64,000 nucleotides of DNA. It comes from Psychrobacillus faecigallinarum. GTDB taxonomy: Bacteria; Bacillota; Bacilli; Bacillales_A; Planococcaceae. Positions 46,856 to 54,937 of the stretch are shown one piece after another. Position 1 is the stretch's first letter. Each line of letters begins with the position of its first letter. The stretch is taken from contig NZ_JACSQO010000007.1 of assembly GCF_014836595.1 (NCBI RefSeq), forward strand, positions 124,001 to 188,000, in the 5' to 3' direction. The position numbers and the translations under genes were made by a program. The notes beneath the pieces are model-generated. The model was not told where the DNA came from and made no database searches. It worked only from the letters and a program-made list of their open reading frames with translations.

Positions 46856-47518
46856 CTATCTAATTATTTCCCAACCGCGTTCTTGGGCAAGATTTCGAAG
46901 CTTTTCTTCTGGTTTAACTGCAATTGGATTTCCGACTAATTCAAGAACAGGTAAATCCGAATAGCTATCACCGTATGCATAGCTGTTTTCCCAGTCTATT
47001 TCTTGGCCTTCTAACTGTTCCAAAAGTTTCTGAGTCTTCATAGCGCCATTCACATGTTCTAGCGGTGATTTCGTATATACTGAATTCTCTTTATAGATTA
47101 TTTCAGTGCCTATTATTTGTTTGAATGAAATCCCTTCGGTTACTCGCTCTAAAAATTGAGTATATGCACCCGATACTAGATAAATATGTACATTTTCTTG
47201 TTGGTGAGCATTTAGCTTTTCCAGTACTTTTTTATTGAAGTTTTTTTGCATTTGTTCCTTTAATTCATCAAAATACTGATACATCTCATCTCTTGATCTA
47301 CCTTCAAAAGCTTCCAAATATAGTTGCATGGACCGCTTCTTCATATTTGTAGTTGGATAAAGCTTAAGCTTATTTGCAATATAAGGAGGTACGATCGATC
47401 GATAGAATCGTTTATATTGGGGATGATAAGTTGGGTGTTCCTTTAAATGGTTCATTAACAGCTTGAACGTTTCTTCTTCGTATAAAGTTCCGTCAAAGTC
47501 AAAAATTGCAACTCGCAT
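46856..47518 (-). CDS. HAD-IB family hydrolase
   Basis: Haloacid-dehalogenase superfamily phosphatase of the SerB-like IB subfamily, 220 aa. Motif I FDFDGTL with the nucleophilic Asp (about 7-13), motif II LVSGAY, motif III Lys in the LEHVNGAMKTQKL region, and motif IV YGDSYSDLPVLELVGNPIAV. Substrate unknown; related proteins act on small phosphomonoesters. SD AAAAGGTG upstream of ATG. Monocistronic. Confidence 0.88.
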   Translation of the reverse strand: MRVAIFDFDGTLYEEETFKLLMNHLKEHPTYHPQYKRFYRSIVPPYIANKLKLYPTTNMKKRSMQLYLEAFEGRSRDEMYQYFDELKEQMQKNFNKKVLEKLNAHQQENVHIYLVSGAYTQFLERVTEGISFKQIIGTEIIYKENSVYTKSPLEHVNGAMKTQKLLEQLEGQEIDWENSYAYGDSYSDLPVLELVGNPIAVKPEEKLRNLAQERGWEIIR

Positions 47519-47672
47519 GTCTTCACCTTTTCTTTATAGGACTTTGTTTTATTATACTGGAAAATACGAAGGAAAGAAAAAATACTTGTCCTTCAAGTGA
47601 ATTTTGTAGAAATCTCTATGAGTTTCTACTTATAAAAATGTATACAAAATTGCAGATTATTCTTAGCTTTTA

Positions 47673-47716
47673 CAAAAAAAAAGCGCTTTCTGCTCCAAAG
47701 TTAAACAGAAAGCGCC
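47673..47716 (-). terminator. Terminator of the CotF-like gene
   Basis: Perfect 10-bp stem GCGCTTTCTG with CAGAAAGCGC, then TTTTTTTTT on the minus strand. Confidence 0.9.
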
Positions 47717-47732
47717 AGGATGCTGCTTCGAA

Positions 47733-48362
47733 TTATTGCATTTTGTACATTGGACCTTCTGCAGTACCGTAGTTGTTGAAGATCTGTTCCATTGTTTGAT
47801 CATCGAAGCGTGGTACTTGATAATAACCATGCTTGTTTTGATAAATGGAAAGCTCATACGCCATCTCAATACAGTTCGGGATTGAGTCTTGAAGTACTCT
47901 TCGTACAACTGGGTTGGTAGACTCTAACGCAGCAGGTACTTTTCCAGCGGCACCAGCTTTAGCAGACCCTAGCAAATAACCTGAAATCATTTCATCATTA
48001 ATTTCTGAAATGCTTTGCATAGGTTTCTTAGGCTGTGAAGATGGCTTTAAACCATAAGTGAAATCATTTTCCGTTGCCATCTTATAAGATGACGTGCGGT
48101 GTGAAGGATCTTTTCCGGTTTTAAAGCACTCCACTAACATATTATACTCATCCAAAGCGAATGAATATTGGCGATCCAGGATATTCAGTAATTCCTGATC
48201 CTTCACATGAGGACGAAGAATGGTTTTCAAGTTTAATGCACCAATTGCTGCTGACAATACCTCATGTACATCCATTAGCTCGTGAGCCCCATGATTAAAA
48301 TGAGGTACAACTGTTTGCCCGTTCATCGTTTCACTGTGATTTTGACTGTATGTGTTATCCAA
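47733..48362 (-). CDS. Coat F domain spore protein
   Basis: Probable spore coat or spore-associated protein of the CotF family, 209 aa. Helical, ferritin-like CotF domains: HELMDVHEVLSAAIGALNL with a long helix around LLNILDRQYSFALDEYN, then MISGYLLGSAKAGA and SIPNCIEMAYELSIYQNKHGYYQVP. The TTG at 48362 is chosen: GGAGGAGGA lies about 7 nt upstream, while the ATG at 48380 overlaps that SD. Not in an operon; sporulation control is expected but not shown. Confidence 0.8.
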   Translation of the reverse strand: MDNTYSQNHSETMNGQTVVPHFNHGAHELMDVHEVLSAAIGALNLKTILRPHVKDQELLNILDRQYSFALDEYNMLVECFKTGKDPSHRTSSYKMATENDFTYGLKPSSQPKKPMQSISEINDEMISGYLLGSAKAGAAGKVPAALESTNPVVRRVLQDSIPNCIEMAYELSIYQNKHGYYQVPRFDDQTMEQIFNNYGTAEGPMYKMQ

Positions 48363-48450
48363 TCTATTCTCCTCCTCCATAAAGATGTATTAAAACATCT
48401 CAATTAGTGTGAGCAAAACAACCAAAAATATGTACAGATACTTATAGATA

Positions 48451-48487
48451 AAATGTGTTACAGGTGCCAGGCACCTGTAACACATTT
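48451..48487. repeat. Perfect palindrome with GGTGCC/GGCACC core, copy 3
   Basis: 37 bp, 18-bp perfect arms around a central A. The 25-bp core equals copy 2; flanks AAATGT / ACATTT differ but stay complementary. Confidence 0.9.
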
Positions 48488-48495
48488 GAAATAAA

Positions 48496-48531
48496 ACAAT
48501 CGTGAATTTTTTAGGGAAATTCACGATTGTG
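48496..48531 (-). terminator. Terminator of the ypsA operon
   Basis: Stem ACAATCGTGAAT with ATTCACGATTGT, T-rich on the minus strand (GTTTTATTT). Confidence 0.8.
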
Positions 48532-48541
48532 CTTGGGCAAT

Positions 48542-49126
48542 TTAGTTTTCGATTGATGTACCTAAAGAAAAGAGGAAGCGATACAAAAAATGGTATGTTT
48601 CTTCTATAGTATAGTTATCGTTAAAACCGTCAATATAATTTAATGGAAGGTTTACTTCCCAAAGACCATCGCCGTTAGAGAACATGACGCTGTAATTCAT
48701 TGCTTTTCCATCGAAGTGATTGTCCAAGTAAGCTTTTAGTGCTTCACCATATTTTTTTTGTATGGCAAGGCCAAACATAGCTGTATACACATCAAATACT
48801 TCATCATATTCAAAGGCAATAGCATCTACACTAATCACGTCGAAGTGAGCAGTCTCTAAGTACATGAACTCGTTTACTTTTTCTTTAAAATGAGTTATTG
48901 GCGTTTTTAAAAATGCGCTAGATTCTTTTGAAACTAATTCTTCTGTTTCTTTGTCAAACCGTTCAATGATTGCTCTATTAAATAGGGTGTCGTTTTCTAT
49001 CAAGGATATACTTGTAGATTCTGACAAAAGTTCTTTCGCTAAAGCGTAATCTTGTTCTTCTTTAGTTAGCTCAAGGGTTACACCTGTAGCATCGGTGATT
49101 TTTTGCATAAGTTTCTTTTTTATCAT
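48542..49126 (-). CDS. Hypothetical protein downstream of ypsA, 194 aa
   Basis: No recognised family. Soluble, acidic, mixed alpha/beta, with conspicuous aromatic segments (FMYLETAHFDVISVDAIAFEYDEVFDVYTAMFGL and YTIEETYHFLYRFLF, quoted in parts as positions about 88-121 and 172-186). Its ATG overlaps the ypsA stop (ATGA), so translation is coupled to ypsA, and GAAAGGA precedes it. A functional link with YpsA is the best clue. Confidence 0.7.
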   Translation of the reverse strand: MIKKKLMQKITDATGVTLELTKEEQDYALAKELLSESTSISLIENDTLFNRAIIERFDKETEELVSKESSAFLKTPITHFKEKVNEFMYLETAHFDVISVDAIAFEYDEVFDVYTAMFGLAIQKKYGEALKAYLDNHFDGKAMNYSVMFSNGDGLWEVNLPLNYIDGFNDNYTIEETYHFLYRFLFSLGTSIEN

Positions 49127-49677
49127 ATATAATCGTTCCTTTCTTCATCAGCAATTACTTGTAAGTCATATGCGTCAATACTAATTATAGGGTAGTTATT
49201 TTTTTCTGCATAATTTTGCGCTAGTTTTTTTATGAATTTTGGTGACCCTTCATTCTCCTCATCATAAATGATTAACATTGCATCTGTATTTCTTATGAGA
49301 AATTTATTCTTTTCGATAAATTGCCATGGAGCCTCATAGGGCTTCTTTGTCACACTAGTATGAAAATCAGCAAGTGCTATAAGTCTTTGATAATTTTCCT
49401 TCTTCTGATCATTCCAATTTTTTTCCTGTTCTAAAAAGGGAGTAATAATGGAATATTTTAAATGTGGAAATTCCTTTTTTAACTCCACTACCAATTCTGC
49501 AGCCCAAGTTTCTACACCAAGCTGTCCACTTGTTATTACCCATTCAAGACCCTCGTCGAGAAGTGCGCGCATCTGATTCTCAACTGCTTTTTTTATGATA
49601 GGCACACCAGGATGGTTGTCATTGAATATACCTAATTCATAGGCTTTATACCCAGTTATTAAAAGTCTTTTAATCAT
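49123..49677 (-). CDS. ypsA: YpsA, DUF1273 SLOG-superfamily protein
   Basis: Cytosolic nucleotide-binding-fold protein of the SLOG superfamily, 184 aa. Conserved start RLLITGYKAYELGIF, VITSGQLGVETWAAEL and ADFHTSVTKKPYEAPWQF. In Bacillus and Staphylococcus YpsA is linked genetically to cell division with GpsB and usually adjoins it. Here it is 38 kb away and coupled to an unknown gene. Confidence 0.92.
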   Translation of the reverse strand: MIKRLLITGYKAYELGIFNDNHPGVPIIKKAVENQMRALLDEGLEWVITSGQLGVETWAAELVVELKKEFPHLKYSIITPFLEQEKNWNDQKKENYQRLIALADFHTSVTKKPYEAPWQFIEKNKFLIRNTDAMLIIYDEENEGSPKFIKKLAQNYAEKNNYPIISIDAYDLQVIADEERNDYI

Positions 49678-49769
49678 TTTCTCTACCTTCTTTTAACTTT
49701 TTGAGTAATGTGTCCATATACTACATCTTCTCATAAACTAGTATGAATGCAAAGAAGGGATGATGGAAG

Positions 49770-49997
49770 TTGGATGAAACGGTAAGCGTAGAGTATGTAA
49801 GTCCATTTGAAGGACACGTTTTCCAAGCGGCACAAAGTTTAATGGGTACTAACATAGCAGTACAAACAACTAAAAATATTCTTCAAGGTAAACTGACGAT
49901 GGTAGCTCCGGATCATATTGTAGTGAGTGTAGGTGGAGTTCCTTTTTACGTACGTATTCAAGCTATAGTTTGGATTACTCCGAACATACCTAAATGA
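49770..49997 (+). CDS. DUF2642 (YuzF-like) protein, 75 aa
   Basis: Small all-beta protein with a TNIAVQTTKNILQGKL strand and DHIVVSVGGVPFYVRIQAIVWI, which match the YuzF/DUF2642 family found in spore formers. Several family members are spore-associated. TTG start with a purine-rich SD (GAAGGGATGATGG). Ends 12 nt before the Mn-catalase gene, so both form an operon. Confidence 0.75.
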   Translation: MDETVSVEYVSPFEGHVFQAAQSLMGTNIAVQTTKNILQGKLTMVAPDHIVVSVGGVPFYVRIQAIVWITPNIPK

Positions 49998-50009
49998 AAG
50001 GATGGTTAA

Positions 50010-50903
50010 TTGTTTAATAGAGTAGATAAGTTGTTAATTGAATTACCTAATTTAGAATATGGTGACGCAAATGCCGCTTCAGTAGTTCAAGAACTATTAG
50101 GTGGGAAATTTGGTGAGATGTCTACTCTCAACAACTATATGTATCAATCCTTTAACTTTCGTGGAAAAACTAAGCTAAAACCATTCTATGATTTGGTTGC
50201 TAGTATCACTGCAGAGGAATTTGGTCATGTAGAGCTCGTATCTAATACGATTAATCTGTTATATAAAGGAACTGGCTTTAGTGGAGATCCAGATTTAGCA
50301 CCACTTCAAGATGCCAAAAATATGCGAAACACTTATGCTTTTATTGCCAATGCTCAAACCTCTTTAGCAGGAGATTCCATGGGTAATCCATGGAGAGGAG
50401 ATTACGTATTTTCGAGTGGCAACCTAGTACTAGATCTTTTGCATAATTTCTTTTTGGAATGTGGAGCTAGAACTCATAAAATGAGAGTATATGAAATGAC
50501 TGAACACCCAACTGCTAGAGAAATGATTGGATACTTATTAGTACGTGGAGGAACTCATATTATTGCGTACGCAAAAGCTCTTGAAATGGCGACAGGTGTA
50601 GATGTGACCAAAATGCTACCAATCCCTAACTTGGATAATCGTGCGTTTGATCACGCGCGCAAATACGAGGATCTTGGATACGGAAATGTTCTATTCACAT
50701 GGAATAATGTTGGCGATTACAAGGACATCGATAAAATTTGGAAGGGACAAAATCCAACAAGTGGAGACCGGTTGTTCGTGAAAGAAGGCAGTCCTAAGGG
50801 TTATAAAATTCCTGAATTAGAATCGCTTCCGGAGGAATTTGCTCCCGGTATCGGACCAGAAGAATTCCAAGCAATCGCAAAAAGACTGATGTCAAAAATT
50901 TAA
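50010..50903 (+). CDS. Manganese catalase
   Basis: Di-manganese catalase, 297 aa, ferritin-like four-helix bundle. Metal ligands appear as the Glu in GKFGEMSTLNNYM, ExxH in TAEEFGHVELV, the Glu in FLECGARTHKMR and the His in GGTHIIAYAK. Full length, so not a short CotJC. TTG start with GAAAGGAT 6 nt upstream. The YuzF-like gene before it suggests a role in spore oxidative protection (inference). A second catalase in this window besides haem KatA. Confidence 0.92.
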   Translation: MFNRVDKLLIELPNLEYGDANAASVVQELLGGKFGEMSTLNNYMYQSFNFRGKTKLKPFYDLVASITAEEFGHVELVSNTINLLYKGTGFSGDPDLAPLQDAKNMRNTYAFIANAQTSLAGDSMGNPWRGDYVFSSGNLVLDLLHNFFLECGARTHKMRVYEMTEHPTAREMIGYLLVRGGTHIIAYAKALEMATGVDVTKMLPIPNLDNRAFDHARKYEDLGYGNVLFTWNNVGDYKDIDKIWKGQNPTSGDRLFVKEGSPKGYKIPELESLPEEFAPGIGPEEFQAIAKRLMSKI

Positions 50904-51064
50904 ACTAAGAAAACCTAGCGCTTACATCTGTCTTGAAATTATATGAGTATAGCGAGTAGGCAGCACTCTAGCCATCCCAACTATATTCATTTGACCTTGA
51001 ATGATAAGGCTCTAGAATTAAATGAACCTGTTTTCATATCTTTAACACGTTCGTATCTTTCCAT

Positions 51065-51092
51065 TGAAAAAGCCCCGTTCTAACAGGGCTTT
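51065..51092 (-). terminator. Terminator of the S-box operon
   Basis: Stem AAAAGCCC with GGGCTTTT plus T run on the minus strand, 13 nt after the last stop of the operon. Confidence 0.88.
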
Positions 51093-51104
51093 TACATATC
51101 ATTA

Positions 51105-52301
51105 TCAATTATTTAATACACCATTCGATACAAGTTCACGTATTTTTTCTTCCGTAAATCCAAGCTCATCCAATACCTCCTGATTATGTTGGCCAAGCAG
51201 GGGGGCAGGGGAACGCAGCTGCCCTGGGGTTTCGGAAAATTTGGCTGGGAAGCCAAGTGTTTTCATAGGGCCAGCTATCGGATGCTCGTAATTTAACACC
51301 ATATCTCGAGAAAGAATATGCTCATCTTCAAGCGCTTGGTCGTATGAATATATTGGGCTGCATGGAATTCCATGTTCATCAAGCAACGATAGCCATTCGG
51401 ATGAGCATTTCTCTTGAAGGACAGATTCAATTTCCAACTCAAGTTGGTTTACATTTTGTGTTCGTATAGAATTGGTTAGGAATCGTTTGTCATTAATCCA
51501 CTCTGGTTTATTTATTACATATAAACAAAACTTTTCCCAAAGTTTTTGATTGCCAGCACCAATTAAAATAGAACCATCCTTAGTTTGAAAACCTTGGTAG
51601 GGAGAAGAGACACGATGAGCTGTACTATTTCTCTTAGGAATCTCGCCTTTACCAAAATATGCAGCTGCCTCCCAAACCGTCCAAGCGAGACCCGCGTCTA
51701 CTAAGGATACGTCTATGTATTGGCCAACCCCTGATTTTAACCGATAAATATAAGCAGAGAGAATTGACTGTATGGCTGTTTGTGCTGCTGCTATATCATG
51801 TATAGCAATGCCGACTTTTACAGGCTTACCTTCACGTTCTCCAGTCATATCCATTATTCCAGAGAGACCTTGCGCCATAATGTCATATCCGCCCTTGTTT
51901 TTATAGGGTCCGGTCTGTCCATATCCAGAAATAGAACAATATATAAGCGATGGATTAATAGCTTTTAAAGTTTCATAGTCTATTCCAAGCTTGTTAGTTA
52001 CACCCGGTCTGTAATTCTCAATAATAACATCCGCATCCTTGACTAATTCCTTCAATATCTGAATGCCTTCCTCTTTTTTTAGATTAAGGCATATACCTCT
52101 CTTGTTTCGATTCACCATCATATACATATAACTTTCTTCTTTAACATAAGGTCCCATTTGGCGAGTATCATCCCCATTTGGGTATTTCTCAACTTTTATA
52201 ACTTCAGCTCCCATATCTGCTAGAACCATAGAGCAATAGGGACCCGCGAGGACCTGAGAAAGATCAACTATTTTCATACCTGTCAAAGCTTGTGCTATCA
52301 T
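51105..52301 (-). CDS. Class III (CaiB/BaiF) CoA-transferase
   Basis: CoA-transferase, 398 aa, exchanging CoA between organic acids. Typical start IVDLSQVLAGPYCSMVLADMGAEVIKVE, NRNKRG, DVIIENYRPG, ISGYGQTGPY and the active-site region GGYDIMAQGLSG with the catalytic Asp. Family members act on oxalate, 2-hydroxyacids, succinate or carnitine; the substrate cannot be read from sequence. Last gene of the S-box operon, 17 nt after the oxidase. SD AAGGTGG. Confidence 0.9.
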   Translation of the reverse strand: MIAQALTGMKIVDLSQVLAGPYCSMVLADMGAEVIKVEKYPNGDDTRQMGPYVKEESYMYMMVNRNKRGICLNLKKEEGIQILKELVKDADVIIENYRPGVTNKLGIDYETLKAINPSLIYCSISGYGQTGPYKNKGGYDIMAQGLSGIMDMTGEREGKPVKVGIAIHDIAAAQTAIQSILSAYIYRLKSGVGQYIDVSLVDAGLAWTVWEAAAYFGKGEIPKRNSTAHRVSSPYQGFQTKDGSILIGAGNQKLWEKFCLYVINKPEWINDKRFLTNSIRTQNVNQLELEIESVLQEKCSSEWLSLLDEHGIPCSPIYSYDQALEDEHILSRDMVLNYEHPIAGPMKTLGFPAKFSETPGQLRSPAPLLGQHNQEVLDELGFTEEKIRELVSNGVLNN

Positions 52302-52318
52302 GATAAACCACCTTATCT

Positions 52319-53461
52319 TTAACCTTTAATAACTAGCATATTTCCAATTTCTTCCATATTTCGTACACCCGCCAAGGAGATCGAAACCTTAGTCTCCTGC
52401 AGGAAATTTTCTAATACTCTTTCTACACCTTTCTGTCCACCGGCAGCAAGTCCCCATACGAATGGTCGCCCAATACAAACAGCAGTTGCACCAAGAGCAA
52501 GTGCTTTAACAGCATCTGAACCTCTTCTCACTCCGCTATCAAATAGAACTGGAATGCTTCCATTTACAGCTTCCACAATACCTGAAAGAGCATCTATGCT
52601 TGCAATAACACCGTCCAACTGACGACCTCCGTGATTGGAAACGATGATACCATCAATTCCTTTTTCAATTGCCAGCTTGGCATCATCCGGATGAAGTATA
52701 CCTTTAATCAAAATAGGAAGGGATGTGTGATTCCTTAACTCTGTAATATCATTCCAGTTTAATGTAGGATGATAAATGTTTTCTAGGATGCTATCCACAA
52801 TGGCTTCCTGAGATTGCTCCGTTAACGCAGCCATAAAAACAGGGTCTGTTGCGTAATTACCTTGACCATAGCCGCGTTTAAGAGGGGAGAACTGATTGCG
52901 AATATCTTCCTCGCGCCATCCAAGCATAACCGTATCTACTGTTAACACGATTGCCTCGTAGCCAGCAGCTTCCACTCTTCTTGCCATACTAAAAGCAATT
53001 TCTTTATTGGAAGACCAGTAAAGCTGAAACCACTTTGAGCTGCCTGGAGTTGCTGCGGCAATCTCTTCAATTGAATAGCTCGACACAGTACTTTGTATAT
53101 AAGGAAAATTATATTTTGCTGCCGCCTTCGCAACAGCAATTTCTCCATCGTCATGGGCAATTTTATTTACACCAACGGGAGCGATGAAAAGAGGATGCGG
53201 ATATGTATGACCTAATATTGTCACTTCTGTATTTAAAGAAGAGACATCTGTTAAGAATCTTGGAACTATCGAGTATTTGGAAAAGCTACTTATATTTTTA
53301 TTGTAGGTTTCTTCTCCACCTGCCGATGAACGGATATAACCAAAGGGACCAGGTTCTAATGCTTCTCTCGCTTCCTGTTCTAATTCATTAAAGTCAATTG
53401 GATATTTTGTGTGATTGTCTATATTTCCTAATAGTAAGTCATTATTTTTAGCATTGCTCAT
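52319..53461 (-). CDS. FMN-dependent 2-hydroxyacid oxidase
   Basis: L-2-hydroxyacid oxidising flavoenzyme of the lactate oxidase/monooxygenase/glycolate oxidase family, 380 aa, TIM barrel. FYIRSSAGGEETYNKN-type N-terminus (GPFGYIRSSAGGEETYN), FMN contacts APVGVNKIAHDDGE and VLTVDTVMLGWREEDIRN, and the catalytic SNHGGRQLDG with His and Arg. DSGVRRGSDAVKALALGA binds the phosphate. Length and YIRSSAGGE point to the lactate 2-monooxygenase-like branch. Only 12 nt after the crotonase stop, in the SAM-controlled operon. Chemistry: 2-hydroxy acid to 2-keto acid or decarboxylated product. Confidence 0.9.
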   Translation of the reverse strand: MSNAKNNDLLLGNIDNHTKYPIDFNELEQEAREALEPGPFGYIRSSAGGEETYNKNISSFSKYSIVPRFLTDVSSLNTEVTILGHTYPHPLFIAPVGVNKIAHDDGEIAVAKAAAKYNFPYIQSTVSSYSIEEIAAATPGSSKWFQLYWSSNKEIAFSMARRVEAAGYEAIVLTVDTVMLGWREEDIRNQFSPLKRGYGQGNYATDPVFMAALTEQSQEAIVDSILENIYHPTLNWNDITELRNHTSLPILIKGILHPDDAKLAIEKGIDGIIVSNHGGRQLDGVIASIDALSGIVEAVNGSIPVLFDSGVRRGSDAVKALALGATAVCIGRPFVWGLAAGGQKGVERVLENFLQETKVSISLAGVRNMEEIGNMLVIKG

Positions 53462-53473
53462 GATCTACACCTC

Positions 53474-54250
53474 TTATGTAAAATTGGGCTTTCTTTTTTC
53501 TAAAAATGCTTGAATACCTTCTGTATAATCCTTAGAGCTGAAGGAATCTAATATCAACTGCTCTATCTCAAGGGTTTCTTCATTTTCTCCATCTAAAATA
53601 GACTGGATAACTTGCTTGATTCCATTGTTTGCAGTGGAGGATTTGCTCACAATTTTGTTAGCAAAAATCAAGCATTCCTTTTCCACTTCTTCCATCGGAA
53701 AAACATAATCAATTAAACCAATTTCCTGTCCTTCTTCAGCAGAAATAAGCTTAGCTGTGTAAAGTAACTCTTTAGCTTTAGAGGGACCAATCAAATTTAC
53801 CAATCGCTTAGTGCTTGTTAGATTATATATAATTCCTATATTTGCTGCAGTGATACCAAGCTTACTTCCAGCCGAAGCAAATCTAAAGTCACAAGAGTTA
53901 GCTAGCTCTAAACCACCACCAATAGCTAATGTTTTAATAAGTGCGATAGTCGGCTTAGGAAAGCGGTATAGTTTTTCAACCGATTCAAGCGTTAAGTCAT
54001 TATAGGCCTTCGCTTTCTCAGCAGAAAAACGATTTTCTAAAAACTCGGTTATATCTGCTCCAGAAGAAAAGGAGGTTTCATCCACTCCTTTTAAAATAAG
54101 CAATTTAATAGAGGTATCCTTTTCTAACTCTTCTAAGATTTGACCCAGCTGTTTAAACATAGCGAGAGAAAATGAGTTTTTCTTTTCAGCTCTATTAAAT
54201 ACAAGTGTAGCAATAGGCCCATTACGTTCTATGTGCAATTGGTTTGTCAT
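53474..54250 (-). CDS. Enoyl-CoA hydratase/isomerase (crotonase) family protein
   Basis: Crotonase-fold enzyme, 258 aa. Oxyanion-hole segments FSSGADITEFLE (about 59-70) and KTLAIGGGLELANSCDFRFA (about 104-123). The second catalytic region has GIIYNLTSTKRL where classical hydratases carry a Glu (usually ExxxG); I do not see that Glu, so hydratase activity is not assured. SD GGAGGC; 15 nt after metI. Placed in a methionine-transport operon, an unusual setting. Confidence 0.88.
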   Translation of the reverse strand: MTNQLHIERNGPIATLVFNRAEKKNSFSLAMFKQLGQILEELEKDTSIKLLILKGVDETSFSSGADITEFLENRFSAEKAKAYNDLTLESVEKLYRFPKPTIALIKTLAIGGGLELANSCDFRFASAGSKLGITAANIGIIYNLTSTKRLVNLIGPSKAKELLYTAKLISAEEGQEIGLIDYVFPMEEVEKECLIFANKIVSKSSTANNGIKQVIQSILDGENEETLEIEQLILDSFSSKDYTEGIQAFLEKRKPNFT

Positions 54251-54265
54251 TAGAAATGCCTCCGT

Positions 54266-54937
54266 TTAATCTTTTTTTATCCTTGCAGCTAATCTGTTAC
54301 CGATAGACTGAATACCTTGAACTAGAATGATCAATATAAGCACCGTGGCATACATGATATCCTCTTCATATCGTAAATGCCCAAAACGATATGCTAGGTC
54401 ACCAAGACCACCTGCACCGACCATACCTGCCATTGCCGTAGCTCCGATTAAACCTACTGTCGAAATAGTTAAGCCTAAAATAATTGAAGGACGTGCCTCA
54501 CGCAGTAGCACATGCCAAATGATAGAAGGAGTTTTAATTCCCATCGCTGTATAAGCTTCAATGACACCATTCTGTACCTCTAAAAGTGCGGATTCCATCA
54601 ATCGTGCAATATATGGAGCAGTATAAATTACTAATGGAACGATAACACCCTTGACACCGATCGTAGTTCCAACAATAAATTTAGTAAAAGGAAGGATAAA
54701 AAATAGTAGAATAATAAATGGAATTGAACGAATTATATTAATCAGAAGGTTACTAACTTGGTATATAACCGCATTTTGTAACGCTTGACCTGGTCTAGTT
54801 AGAACGATAAGTATTCCAAGTGGGATACCAATGATTATGGAAAAGAATAAAGATATGCCTACCATCTGAAATGTTTCAATTACAGATTCTCCGATTATTG
54901 GCAACCATTGATTAGTGAATTGTTCGAATCTACTCAT
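54266..54937 (-). CDS. metI: Methionine ABC transporter permease
   Basis: Membrane permease (MetI/MetP type), 223 aa, five or so membrane helices. Contains the ATPase-docking loop ALLEVQNGVIEAYTAMGIKTPSIIW (in part) and AMAGMVGAGGLGDLAYRFG. Overlaps metN by 4 nt. Called metP in Bacillus subtilis. The gene order here is metQ-metN-metI rather than metN-metP-metQ. Confidence 0.94.
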   Translation of the reverse strand: MSRFEQFTNQWLPIIGESVIETFQMVGISLFFSIIIGIPLGILIVLTRPGQALQNAVIYQVSNLLINIIRSIPFIILLFFILPFTKFIVGTTIGVKGVIVPLVIYTAPYIARLMESALLEVQNGVIEAYTAMGIKTPSIIWHVLLREARPSIILGLTISTVGLIGATAMAGMVGAGGLGDLAYRFGHLRYEEDIMYATVLILIILVQGIQSIGNRLAARIKKD

